This document shows, piece by piece, positions 46,141-54,131 of a stretch of DNA of 64,000 nt. The translations under genes and the position numbers were made by a program. This DNA is from Candidatus Latescibacterota bacterium (GTDB lineage Bacteria; Latescibacterota; MWCZ01). How positions within the stretch are numbered: the first letter of the stretch is position 1; every line of letters starts with the position of its first letter. The stretch lies in the NCBI GenBank assembly GCA_022706085.1, contig JAKJDF010000001.1:462664-526663 (forward strand). The letters run 5' to 3'. The notes beneath the pieces are model-generated. The model was given only the letters and a program-made list of their open reading frames with translations, made no database searches and was not told the origin of the DNA.

Positions 46141-47271
46141 TTACGCGCTTTGCAGGTACCTCGCGATCGCCGCGCCGATATCCGGACCGAACGACCGTGC
46201 GGACTCCGCGTTCACTTCGGCGCCACCGGCGTTGGCGTACGGTATCTCGATGGCGGTGGCAAGCCGCACGCCCCGCAGTTCCGCCGCCCAGCGGGTAAAC
46301 CCCTTGCCACCGGTGTAGTTCTTCGCGGAGTTCCAGTCTGTCCCGAACGGTAAGAAATCCGACGCGCGAAACGGCAGCATCCCCTTGTTCTCCGCTTCAA
46401 GGACCGCGGAAAAACATCGCTGTTCCCCCTCCATGCGCGGGTCTTCGGCGCCGACGAGGTAGATCACTTCGTTGTGCGGACCGGCTATCCACGGGCAGTG
46501 TAGATCGAGCGCAAGGCGGAGCTTCCCGTCCGCCCACACCGGGATTTTCTTGCGTATCGCGGCGGTCTCCGCGTGCACGCTTTCGCCCTCGTAATCCCGG
46601 CCATGGTCGCGCGGAAAGCGGTTCTTGCCCTGATCACCGTCTTCGGAACCGTCCTTATCCACAAACGGCACGATGAAGAACGCCGCATTCGCGCGAAGCC
46701 ATTCGGCCGTGTCCTCGTCGCTCTCCAGCACCCACTGGATCAGCCGCTCCAGCGTGTAGTTCACCATCATCTCGCAGCAGTGGTGGCGGCAGGTGATGGC
46801 GACGCGGTGCGTCGGATTGCCGCCCGTTGCGTCAATGGTGGCGAACTCAACCTCCCGCCCCTTCCGCGTTTTGCACAGGACACCGGTGGAAAACGCCGGA
46901 TGGCGCGTCATCCGCGCCGCAAACGCCCGCCAGTCGGCTTCGAGGTACGGCATGGCAAAACTGAAACGTGCCTCGTCCGCTCCGTCGGGAAAGGTATACG
47001 AGAAGCGGTTACCCTGCACCGGCACCGCACCCAGCCAGCGCCAGTTCCTGCCGCCGTCCGGCGACATGGCAGCCCCCCGCGCTCCCAGCGCCCGGCTTTT
47101 CGTGAACTGGAACGTCAGCGCCCGCCCCGCCGCGCCGCCCACCCGGAAATACCAGTAGAACCAGTCGGTAGTGGTGTCGCGCAGGTCTTGGCGGAGATGC
47201 ACGGTATCGCCGTCAATCGCGTCTACGACGATGTTCCCACCGGTGAAATCGCAGTCTACGGTAACGCTCAT
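46141..47271 (-). CDS. M14-family zinc carboxypeptidase-like protein
   Basis: 376 residues. An N-terminal beta domain (about 1-115) precedes the peptidase fold. Zinc ligands H164 and E167 lie in CRHHCCEMM (H-x-x-E), the third, H258, in ALDLHCPW, and the general base is E342 in TAIEIPYANAG. This order matches cytosolic M14 carboxypeptidases. It heads the nine-gene cluster, 39 bp before the TIM-barrel gene. In a glycan context it may deacylate or cut an amide-linked sugar derivative, but a peptidase role is equally open. GGAGACTCCTG precedes the ATG. Confidence 0.82.
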   Translation of the reverse strand: MSVTVDCDFTGGNIVVDAIDGDTVHLRQDLRDTTTDWFYWYFRVGGAAGRALTFQFTKSRALGARGAAMSPDGGRNWRWLGAVPVQGNRFSYTFPDGADEARFSFAMPYLEADWRAFAARMTRHPAFSTGVLCKTRKGREVEFATIDATGGNPTHRVAITCRHHCCEMMVNYTLERLIQWVLESDEDTAEWLRANAAFFIVPFVDKDGSEDGDQGKNRFPRDHGRDYEGESVHAETAAIRKKIPVWADGKLRLALDLHCPWIAGPHNEVIYLVGAEDPRMEGEQRCFSAVLEAENKGMLPFRASDFLPFGTDWNSAKNYTGGKGFTRWAAELRGVRLATAIEIPYANAGGAEVNAESARSFGPDIGAAIARYLQSA

Positions 47272-47575
47272 CAGGAGTCTCCTCCGCACACGGCGTCTGT
47301 GTGAAAATGAACCACAGAGGCGGAGTCAGCACAAAGGGGGAGGGCGACGGGCCGCCCGTTCCAGAGCATCCTGCCCTGAGCCGCCCCTGCACCACAACTG
47401 CCTGCCCGTTTCCGCTCACGCGTGGTCGTTGAGCCTGTCGAAACGCCGCGCGAGCGCCTGCCCGGGGCAGTTGTTGGCGAACGGGATGGCACGCAAGGGT
47501 TTGGGGTACCGGGCGCGTTCTGGATTCCCGCCTTCGCGGGAATGACGGTGTTCTCGGCAGCCTTTTCGATACAAC

Positions 47576-47610
47576 GAGCCGGTCACTGAGCCTGTCGAAG
47601 TGACCGGCTC
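47576..47610. repeat. 35-base hairpin, GAGCCTGTCGA family
   Basis: Arms GAGCCGGTCACT (47576-47587) and AGTGACCGGCTC (47599-47610) are perfect reverse complements around an 11-base loop GAGCCTGTCGA. An identical 35-base unit occurs 296 bases further on. The flanking bases are also shared, so the two were probably copied recently. Confidence 0.9.
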
Positions 47611-47871
47611 GCCCCTCGATGACTGTGCGGCAGTGGGATGGAGACAGGGGACGGCAGGACGCGGGCACGACTTGGAACGCGGTGCGCTCCCCGCGTGACC
47701 GGGCAGGCTGGCCTGCCAACAGGCGGGTCTCCGGGTGACCGGGCAGGCGCGGAGCGGCGGACCGGTTGTATCGAGGAGCCCCGCGCCGGACTGCGCGCCT
47801 CCTTACGCGGTCATTCCCGCGGAGGCGGGAATCCAGACTGCATCCAGCTCTCCCGGCCGTCTCTCTACAAC

Positions 47872-47906
47872 GAGCCGGTCACTGAGCCTGTCGAAGTGAC
47901 CGGCTC
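47872..47906. repeat. 35-base hairpin, GAGCCTGTCGA family (second copy)
   Basis: Same unit as at 47576-47610: 12-base arms GAGCCGGTCACT and AGTGACCGGCTC with loop GAGCCTGTCGA. It is preceded by ACAAC and followed by GCCACTCGATGAC, nearly as in the first copy. No transposase sequence lies between the two. Confidence 0.9.
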
Positions 47907-48063
47907 GCCACTCGATGACCGTGCGAGAGCGGTCAATACGACGCGCGGTCACTGAGCGCGGCGCCGCGCCGTGCCCAGCATGGAGCGCAGGGGGTGAGTC
48001 CAGTCGCGGTACCCCGACTTGATCGGAGGGTTGGCGGCGGCCAGCCGCCGCACTCCAAAGCCC

Positions 48064-48849
48064 CTACCCCTTCATCCCTTCGGAGACGAACCAGTCGCCG
48101 AAGGCACCCACCGTGCCCTCGAAGAACATGAGCGCGCCGCGGATGTCGGCCCGGGCGCCGGGCGCGAGGTCGGGGAAGACCGGGTCGGCGTGCATGCACG
48201 GGTGGCCGGGGTTGCCGACGAGCGCGTTGGTGCTCTCGAACCACGTCATGGCGGCGACGCGGCCGGTTTCGCCGGACACGGTCGCCATCACCGGCAGGTC
48301 GGCTGTTTTGGGGCCGCTGCGCCAGCCGAGGGAGAACTGCCCGGTCTCGATGCCTGTGGCGTGCGCGCCGTTGAACGGCATCCAGCCTCTGCCCGGCACG
48401 TGGACGACCTTGTTCGCCTGCGTGAACTCCCCGAACTCCCTGATGCCACGCAGATACGCGCATGTCTGGAGCTTGATGCGGGTAAGCGGCGTATCCGAGC
48501 CGTTCCGGATGAACAGGCTGAGACGCGCACCGACGCCCTCCCATCGCTCCACGGAGCCGCCGAACGCGATGCCGTTGGGCAGCACGCGTTCGAAGGAGAT
48601 GCCGGTTTCGGTTTGCGTCCACGGCATGTGCGGCGGATTGGGGAAGACGACTGGAAACGGCGGATTGATGTGGCTCAGGAACAAGAGACCCGAATCGGTG
48701 AATACCGCCTCCGGGAAATCGAGCCAGACGTAATCCTGACTCGGCCACGGCGGGCTCACCCAGGCGATCTGTTCCCACCGGTAGTGCGGCCGCCACATTC
48801 CGGGGAGGATGCGGATGCCCTTCGCCTGCGTTGCATAATCGTCTGCCAT
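48064..48849 (-). CDS. Hypothetical protein (beta-rich, cytoplasmic)
   Basis: 261 residues of unknown family. A run of aromatic-rich strands, MWRPHYRWEQIAWVSPPWPSQDYVW, LLFLSHINPPFPVVFP, FERVLPNGIAFGGSVERW and ARLSLFIRNGSDTPLTRIKLQTCAY, suggests a sandwich fold that binds sugar. No signal peptide. GGAAAGG stands upstream of the ATG. It follows the sulfatase by 31 bp and is likely co-transcribed with it. The name stays hypothetical because I cannot tie it to a described family. Confidence 0.62.
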   Translation of the reverse strand: MADDYATQAKGIRILPGMWRPHYRWEQIAWVSPPWPSQDYVWLDFPEAVFTDSGLLFLSHINPPFPVVFPNPPHMPWTQTETGISFERVLPNGIAFGGSVERWEGVGARLSLFIRNGSDTPLTRIKLQTCAYLRGIREFGEFTQANKVVHVPGRGWMPFNGAHATGIETGQFSLGWRSGPKTADLPVMATVSGETGRVAAMTWFESTNALVGNPGHPCMHADPVFPDLAPGARADIRGALMFFEGTVGAFGDWFVSEGMKG

Positions 48850-48880
48850 GCGAAAACCTTTCCGCGTGTTAACCATCCGG

Positions 48881-50185
48881 TTAATTCACCCGTTTGAAGT
48901 CCGCCATGCGTGTGTCGTACGCCCGTTGCGCCATCGGGCCATCGAGGAGCGGGTCGCCCGTATCGCGCATCCAGTTCCGCAGGCGCACGATGAGGCCGTC
49001 ACGTATCGCCCGGTGATCGGGGCTGTCGGCAAGGTTAGACTTTTCATACGGATCAGCATCGAGATCGAACAGCTCGTAGGGAACATGATACTGCACCGAA
49101 TACGGCACGTTGAGCGCCTTCGAGACCTCCACGTAGCTCTTCGCGTTGTTGAAGTAGTCGGGCGAGGTCTCCTGCCACGGCGCGTTCTCGAAATTGGCGA
49201 TGAGTTTCCAGCGATCCGTCCGGATGCACCGCATGGGATCGTAATACGTGTGGTACGTCTTCTCGGCGAACACCGCATCGTTCGGCGTGTAGTCGCCCTC
49301 CCGGAAGAGCGCGGCGAAGCTGCGCCCGTGCAGGTTGCCTGGAATCGGAATGCCGAGGAGCTCGAGCAGCGTCGGCATCACGTCGACATTCGTAATCATT
49401 TCCTTACGCACGATGCCTTTCGCCGCGCCGGGAACCGACATGATGAGCGCCACTTCGATGCCGGGGTCGTAGAGCGTCATTTTCGCGTGGACAAACGGAA
49501 TGCCATGGTCGGTGGTGAAGATCAGGATGGTGTTGTCCGCGGCGGGGGAGGACCGCACAGCCTCCACGATCCTTCCGAAGGCCCTGTCGGCGGAGGCGAT
49601 GGAGGCTTCCATCTCGGAAAGGTCGTCGCGCACCTCGGGGATATCCGGCATGTAGGGCGGCACGCTGACAGCATCCGGCGGCAGGGCGTCCACGTCGTCG
49701 TGGGGAAACGGCCGGTGCGGTTCCGCGAAGCCGATCTGCGCAAAGAACGGCCTGGTATCGGTGCGCGAACCCAGGAAACTGACGAAGTCGTCCGCCACTT
49801 TGGCGCACGTGCCGGTGCCGTGGATGTGCTCGTGCCCGCAGCGTTCGGGCAACCGGGCTTCGTGCTGCAGACCGAACAGGTGGGTGTCGTACCCCGCCGC
49901 GCGGAGTACCTGCGCAAGGTGGATTTCGTCGGGGTTCAGGTCGTTGGCGAACCCGGCGTGCGTGAGACCGACTACGCCGTTCGCGTGAGGATAGCGGCCC
50001 GTCCACAGCGCCGCTCGCGAGGGACTGCACTGAGGCGCGGTGCAGAAGCTCTTCTCGAAGCGGACGCCGAACTCCGCGAAGGCATCAATATGGGGCGAGC
50101 GGATGCCCGGGACGCCGTAACAGCCGAGATGCTGGCCGAGGTCGTGGCAGATGACGACGACGAGGTTAAGGGGGTTCTCGTTCAT
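48881..50185 (-). CDS. Type I (formylglycine) sulfatase
   Basis: 434 residues, shorter than the other sulfatase. NLVVVICHDLGQHLGCYG supplies the first metal ligand; QCSPSRAALWTGR is the C-x-P-x-R signature with Cys53 as the formylglycine precursor; FTTDHGIPFVHAK supplies the second acidic pair. A C-terminal subdomain ends in ELFDLDADPYEKSNLAD. The start begins the conserved block, with AAGGG upstream. No signal peptide. It sits between a 261-residue hypothetical protein and a toroid-fold protein, forming a short operon. A third sulfatase relic lies some 1.1 kb upstream. Confidence 0.9.
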   Translation of the reverse strand: MNENPLNLVVVICHDLGQHLGCYGVPGIRSPHIDAFAEFGVRFEKSFCTAPQCSPSRAALWTGRYPHANGVVGLTHAGFANDLNPDEIHLAQVLRAAGYDTHLFGLQHEARLPERCGHEHIHGTGTCAKVADDFVSFLGSRTDTRPFFAQIGFAEPHRPFPHDDVDALPPDAVSVPPYMPDIPEVRDDLSEMEASIASADRAFGRIVEAVRSSPAADNTILIFTTDHGIPFVHAKMTLYDPGIEVALIMSVPGAAKGIVRKEMITNVDVMPTLLELLGIPIPGNLHGRSFAALFREGDYTPNDAVFAEKTYHTYYDPMRCIRTDRWKLIANFENAPWQETSPDYFNNAKSYVEVSKALNVPYSVQYHVPYELFDLDADPYEKSNLADSPDHRAIRDGLIVRLRNWMRDTGDPLLDGPMAQRAYDTRMADFKRVN

Positions 50186-50237
50186 TCGTTCCCTTTCCGC
50201 ATCCAACGGCGGCAGTAATGTTCGGACAGGGCCCCGG

Positions 50238-51254
50238 TCAGTTCGTGTCGAGCCGGCCCGCCGCTTTCAGCACCCTCAGCGCATCCGCCGTGACCCACTC
50301 GTTCATCCTCTTCCGGCTGACGGGGCCCCAGTTGACCAGTTCGGTGTCGCTTTTCGCGGACGGGGACATGGTGTAGAAGCGCTCTTCCGCGGGCCAACCG
50401 CCGTCCGGCAGACGCTTGGACTCGAGCAAATCGAGCGCGTCGTTGCATCTCGGGTCCGAAATGAAGCCCGCCTCCGCCATGACTTTGAGCCCACACAGAA
50501 TGTCGTACCGCCAGTAGCACGGGTAATGCAGGCGGACGAACCGGGGGTTCATCACGCTGCCATCGCTCTCGCGCCGGAAGAGCCGGTGTCTGAGGAACAG
50601 CTCCGCGGCGCGCTCAGCCGTGCGGCGCGCGGTGCTGTCGCCGGTCACCCTGGCGTACGCCGCGAGGCCACGCAGCGGAATAAGCGACTCCCAGAACGAG
50701 GAATGCGCGGCTTCGGGGTTGCGGTCGCAGTTCCAGCCTCCGTCGGGCCACTGCCAGCGAGCAAGCAGTTCGACAAGTCGGTGTGCGCGTTCGTCGAGGA
50801 AGCCCAGAACGGTGGCCGAATAGAGTGCGTTCCCCTGCTGGGAGGCGCACCGGCGCGCCCGCCCGTTCATGATGGGCACGCCGCGGGCGCGGCGTGCCTG
50901 GGCGGTGGTTCTGCACTCATATTCGCGGAGTGCGTCCGGGTGCAGCCAACACTCAAGCACCCTGTCCATGACGGGCCGCAGCGCGTCGTCCCCCGCCGGG
51001 TAGCCGATATCCGCGAGGCGGAGGAGGACCCAGTGCGCGCCCTTCCACTTTGCGTACGGATGGTGTGCCGGGCGCAACCGCCCTTCTTCGTCCCGGTCAC
51101 TCAGCAGGGCCTGCACGCGCGGGGAGGTGCGGATTTCCTGCTGAAGAGCACGGATACCGGACGAATCGAGCGCCTCGCCGAGAACGCCCACCCGCACCTT
51201 GAAGCACACCGATGGCTCTGGCGAGGCGAGCAGGTTTTCCACGGTCGCATCCAA
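50238..51254 (-). CDS. Alpha-alpha toroid (prenyltransferase-like/squalene-cyclase fold) protein
   Basis: 338 residues of repeated helix pairs with QW-like ends: ARWQWPDGGWNCDRNPEAAHSSFWESL, ESKRLPDGGWPAEERFYTM, and FLRHRLFRRE. This is the toroid of squalene-hopene cyclases, prenyltransferases and some polysaccharide lyases. The catalytic DXDD motif of class II cyclases is not present. The frame begins at TTG (TTG GAT GCG) with AGGAGA upstream; an ATG lies one base off and out of frame. Lies 52 bp upstream of a sulfatase. It could be a lyase-type glycan enzyme; the assignment is uncertain. Confidence 0.62.
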   Translation of the reverse strand: MDATVENLLASPEPSVCFKVRVGVLGEALDSSGIRALQQEIRTSPRVQALLSDRDEEGRLRPAHHPYAKWKGAHWVLLRLADIGYPAGDDALRPVMDRVLECWLHPDALREYECRTTAQARRARGVPIMNGRARRCASQQGNALYSATVLGFLDERAHRLVELLARWQWPDGGWNCDRNPEAAHSSFWESLIPLRGLAAYARVTGDSTARRTAERAAELFLRHRLFRRESDGSVMNPRFVRLHYPCYWRYDILCGLKVMAEAGFISDPRCNDALDLLESKRLPDGGWPAEERFYTMSPSAKSDTELVNWGPVSRKRMNEWVTADALRVLKAAGRLDTN

Positions 51255-51284
51255 GGGCGTGTCTCCTGACTTTCCCGTTGGGCG

Positions 51285-51353
51285 TCAGTGCGCTGCAAAG
51301 CGGCCACGGCTGTGGCAGATGACAACGACGAGGCTGAGGACGCTCTGCCTCAT
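51285..51353 (-). pseudogene. Relic of a sulfatase 5' end
   Basis: The first 16 codons read MRQSVLSLVVVICHSR, against MNENPLNLVVVICHDL in the intact sulfatase 1.1 kb downstream; the ribosome site (AAGGGAG) is also kept. After the 22nd codon the frame meets TGA. The rest of the gene is gone, and the toroid gene follows directly. The most likely story is that a tandem sulfatase copy lost its body while its start region survived. Confidence 0.7.
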
Positions 51354-51389
51354 CCGCTCCCTTTCGACCACCATAGGATACCTAGCTCC

Positions 51390-51941
51390 TCACCGGCGGG
51401 GTGCGGTGGAAACAGGTTTGCAACGAGGAATTCCTACGCTGTCCATTCCAGGGCAGAAAAACACTTCGATTCTCGGAATCTCGTCCGATGCTGCCTTCGT
51501 GTACGGTTGGCTGAAGATGACGAAGGTCTGCCCTAAAGTGAACAGCGAGACTACAGCCAAATACCAAGGCAGCCAATATGTCGTGGTAAGATTGCTGGTC
51601 GGATTGATTGGGCCCGGTATCCCGTATGCATTCCCTTTCGTAAAACCAAATGCTTCGTTGATGTTATGGAGTATTTCGACAATCACTTTGCGTCGCCTTG
51701 TATTGCGGACAAATAGCATGAACGTCGCTCCACTGACTCCCACAGAAAAGGCCATGAAACCAACCCTGAAAGCCATTGCCTGAAGTGGGTGGGTCGACAG
51801 CCACGCTGCGAGCACGAGATTCAAAGTGACGAACCCCGAGAGGAGTTTGAAATCCTGACCAGTCCGAAAACGGAGGTCTTCAGTGTGATCCTCATATTTG
51901 GACTTGAGGATCGCGATTTGATCTTGCGTCAGTGGGATCAT
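51390..51941 (-). CDS. Small membrane protein, GC-poor
   Basis: 183 residues. After a charged N-terminal helix (ILKSKYEDHTEDLRFRTGQDF) come three probable membrane spans: LLSGFVTLNLVLAAWLSTHP, VGFMAFSVGVSGATFMLFV and YLAVVSLFTLGQTFVIF. It ends in a charged, Pro-rich tail. GAGGA is found nine bases ahead of the ATG. Base composition is near 50 percent GC against well above 60 for the flanks, so it is probably acquired. Proteins of this plan occur beside accessory genes in many genomes, but no function is established. Confidence 0.62.
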   Translation of the reverse strand: MIPLTQDQIAILKSKYEDHTEDLRFRTGQDFKLLSGFVTLNLVLAAWLSTHPLQAMAFRVGFMAFSVGVSGATFMLFVRNTRRRKVIVEILHNINEAFGFTKGNAYGIPGPINPTSNLTTTYWLPWYLAVVSLFTLGQTFVIFSQPYTKAASDEIPRIEVFFCPGMDSVGIPRCKPVSTAPRR

Positions 51942-52329
51942 TCCGAGTTTTCCTCATTAGAAACTTGCGGGTCGGTACCAGAATCGCTTGGCCGGACAAA
52001 TCGGTGTCTCTGCGGGCTCCGGCGTGAGAGCGCCGCGCAGGTTCTGCTTCGTGCGTTGCGATCGTTGCGGTGTTCACGATTGGAAGGCGCAGTGGCACTT
52101 CATCGCCACCCTCGCGACCGGCCACCTTGCCGTAGAAAAGGGACCCTGAAATTCGGTACGCTTTGCACACCCCGGTGCCTTTCGTGGCCCCCGCAGGCGA
52201 GATACGCCCAGGGGGCAGGCCCGGTTTGCGCTGCGTGCCTTTCCCGCGCGGGCAGATCAGGCGGGGAGTTCACCGGCCCCATCGGCCCTAACAAACACCA
52301 TGGTCTTCGATCCGCGGAACGAGTGCCGG
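51942..52329. other. Intergenic region, no gene seen
   Basis: About 390 bases between two GC-poor minus-strand genes. GC content rises again in the middle. I see no repeat of the dispersed families, no RNA gene and no reading frame with family resemblance. Confidence 0.5.
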
Positions 52330-53010
52330 TCAGATGGTCAACCCATTCGGTTGAGCGCAGAACGGCACGGCCTCAGGTACTTTGATGTCTAGGTATTTCG
52401 CTGGCTCACTGTTCACTAACCAGACAAATCGATATTCCGCTTGGTGCGCAAAAGACATGTCCTTAAGAAACAAAGGGTAATGTTTCATCTTGGGCAGAAT
52501 CATGTCTGCAAAGCGCTTCCTGATTTCTGCTTCGGGTGCGCCAGCCTTTGCGATCTGACTGACATCGACATAACCGAGATCCCGCTCGATGATTTTGTTG
52601 TTTTGGTACAAGCAGGGCCCTTCAAAAGCTGCCACCAAACCGGGGATATTACGAGCAACTGCCATCCCGAAACTGGTCGAGTTCGTGATGCGCAAATACG
52701 AATCGCACCCAAAGGAACGCATCAGAGCCTCCTCACACCGCATTGACGCACACAAGACGTACGCGTCCAGACCCTGAGTTGCCCAAGCAGTGATAGTTTG
52801 CCCTCCGTTTTGCTGCGTGCGATGGACGAAAAATGTCCTCCCCTCATTTTGGTCCAACCGTTGTTCGTCCGAATGCGCATGAAAACTGGCAAACGAGCTG
52901 AGCCTCAATGACCCATCTGCGAAAAAAGATTCCACGTACTGCCTATTCATGAAACGGAACAAATCGGGAGTGCAGATGTTCCACTCGGTGACCATCGGTA
53001 TGGTGATCAC
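52330..53010 (-). CDS. DUF2971-like protein, GC-poor
   Basis: 226 residues. TPDLFRFMNRQYVESFFADGSLRLSSF, a D-E-x-R motif near residue 50 (SDEQRLDQNEG), and AYVLCASMRCEEALM with MVARNIPG-like strands follow the DUF2971 plan: an N-terminal strand naming a region followed by short-range contacts. DUF2971 proteins recur in mobile and defence-associated loci, but no biochemical role is known. The start chosen is a GTG with GGAGGG nine bases upstream; the frame is open beyond it to a TTG. Lower GC than flanking operons. Confidence 0.55.
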   Translation of the reverse strand: MITIPMVTEWNICTPDLFRFMNRQYVESFFADGSLRLSSFASFHAHSDEQRLDQNEGRTFFVHRTQQNGGQTITAWATQGLDAYVLCASMRCEEALMRSFGCDSYLRITNSTSFGMAVARNIPGLVAAFEGPCLYQNNKIIERDLGYVDVSQIAKAGAPEAEIRKRFADMILPKMKHYPLFLKDMSFAHQAEYRFVWLVNSEPAKYLDIKVPEAVPFCAQPNGLTI

Positions 53011-53113
53011 GGTGTCTTTCCCTCCATACCACGCTTTGGACTCCGATTCCGGAAGATCCCACGCAAATCTAAAAAAGCCTGCCAAACCACGCCCAAGTCA
53101 CCTGTGGTCTCTT

Positions 53114-54109
53114 CTACCCGTACACCAGCACCACCTTCGCCGATTCGCCCGACGCGAACTGTTTGTATGCCGCTGCGGCCTTCTTGAACGGGAACCGGTG
53201 CGAGATGAGCTTTGTCACGTCGAGGCCGTTGCGGTAGAGCTCGAGCATGGAACCGAACTCGGAGAAGTGGTAGAACCATGAGCCGACGGCGGTGATGTCG
53301 CGCCGGATGAAGTGGCTGCTGGGCGAAAGCGGCAGCGGGCCCTGCTCGCCGTTGAACACCACCGTGCCGCCGGTGCGCACCGCAGCGAAGCAGGCCATGG
53401 CGGTCTCCTGCCTGCCGGCGCATTCCATGCAGACGTCCGCCCCTTTTCCGCCGGTGAGGGACTTCACCGCCGCCACCGGGTCGCCGTCTTTCGGGTTCAC
53501 GGTCTCCGCCGCGCCGCAATTCCGGGCGTGCTCAAGGTGGGTGGGGGAGATGTCCACCGCGATGACGCGCCGGCCGAGGTGCGCTTGCAACAGGACGTTT
53601 CCGAGGCCGATGGGCCCGACACCGAATATCGCGATGGTCTTAATCTCCCGCGAGGCGATTTTGCGCGAGGTGTGATACGGTACGCCCAGCCCGTCGCCGG
53701 TGAGCAGCACGCCGGCGTCCCACGGCACATCGTCCCGCAGGATATGGCAAGCGTTGGCGGCGGCGAGGAAACGCTCGGCGTGCATGTTGCCGTAGAACCG
53801 GTTGTTCGGGCACCAGGTGTACTGCCCCTTCGCGCAGGCCGGGCAGGCGCCGCACCCGGCGATGGCGCTGGCGCCCACGCGCTGGCCGACTTTCAGGTTC
53901 GGCACGCACTCGCCCAGCTTCACCACCGTGCCGACCGCCTCATGCCCGCCGTTGCCGCCCGGCATGCCTTCCTCGCGGTAGGTGTGCATTTCGCTGCCGC
54001 AGATGCCCGACATCGCCGTTTCGATCACCACCTCGCCCGGTCCCGGCACCGGTTCCGGCGCTTCGACGATCTTGACCACGCCTTTGCCCGCCATTTTAAC
54101 ACTTTTCAT
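53114..54109 (-). CDS. Zinc-dependent alcohol dehydrogenase (MDR family)
   Basis: 331 residues. Catalytic zinc ligands are C37 (SGICGSEMH) and H56-E57 (GGHEAVG). The structural zinc motif C86-x2-C89-x2-C92-x7-C100 is complete. NAD(P) binds at FGVGPIGLG (161-169). Such enzymes oxidise polyols and sugar alcohols such as sorbitol or L-threonine-type substrates. GGAG precedes the ATG. It lies 22 bp downstream of the DUF6259 gene and is likely the last gene of a four-gene minus-strand unit that begins with the GH98-like fusion. A role in oxidising a released sugar is inferred. Confidence 0.9.
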   Translation of the reverse strand: MKSVKMAGKGVVKIVEAPEPVPGPGEVVIETAMSGICGSEMHTYREEGMPGGNGGHEAVGTVVKLGECVPNLKVGQRVGASAIAGCGACPACAKGQYTWCPNNRFYGNMHAERFLAAANACHILRDDVPWDAGVLLTGDGLGVPYHTSRKIASREIKTIAIFGVGPIGLGNVLLQAHLGRRVIAVDISPTHLEHARNCGAAETVNPKDGDPVAAVKSLTGGKGADVCMECAGRQETAMACFAAVRTGGTVVFNGEQGPLPLSPSSHFIRRDITAVGSWFYHFSEFGSMLELYRNGLDVTKLISHRFPFKKAAAAYKQFASGESAKVVLVYG

Positions 54110-54131
54110 CCCGCTTCTCCTTCGTCGCTTC

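Larger units (their letters stand above)
47272..48063. other. Gene-free repeat-rich region
   Basis: Nearly 800 bases without a believable gene. It contains hairpins of two dispersed families: GGATTCCCGC copies at 47522-47546 and 47810-47834, GAGCCTGTCGA hairpins at 47576-47610 and 47872-47906, and a copy of the GGCGGCGGCCAGCCGCCGC / CACTCCAAAG element at about 48027-48060, first seen at 348-401. A GTGACCGGGCAGGC 14-mer is directly repeated near 47695 and 47736. I see no promoter or tRNA. Confidence 0.7.

Noticed and set aside
47272..48063. CRISPR array
   Set aside because: The repeats are palindromic, irregularly spaced, in both orientations and scattered over the whole window, with no constant spacers and no cas gene.
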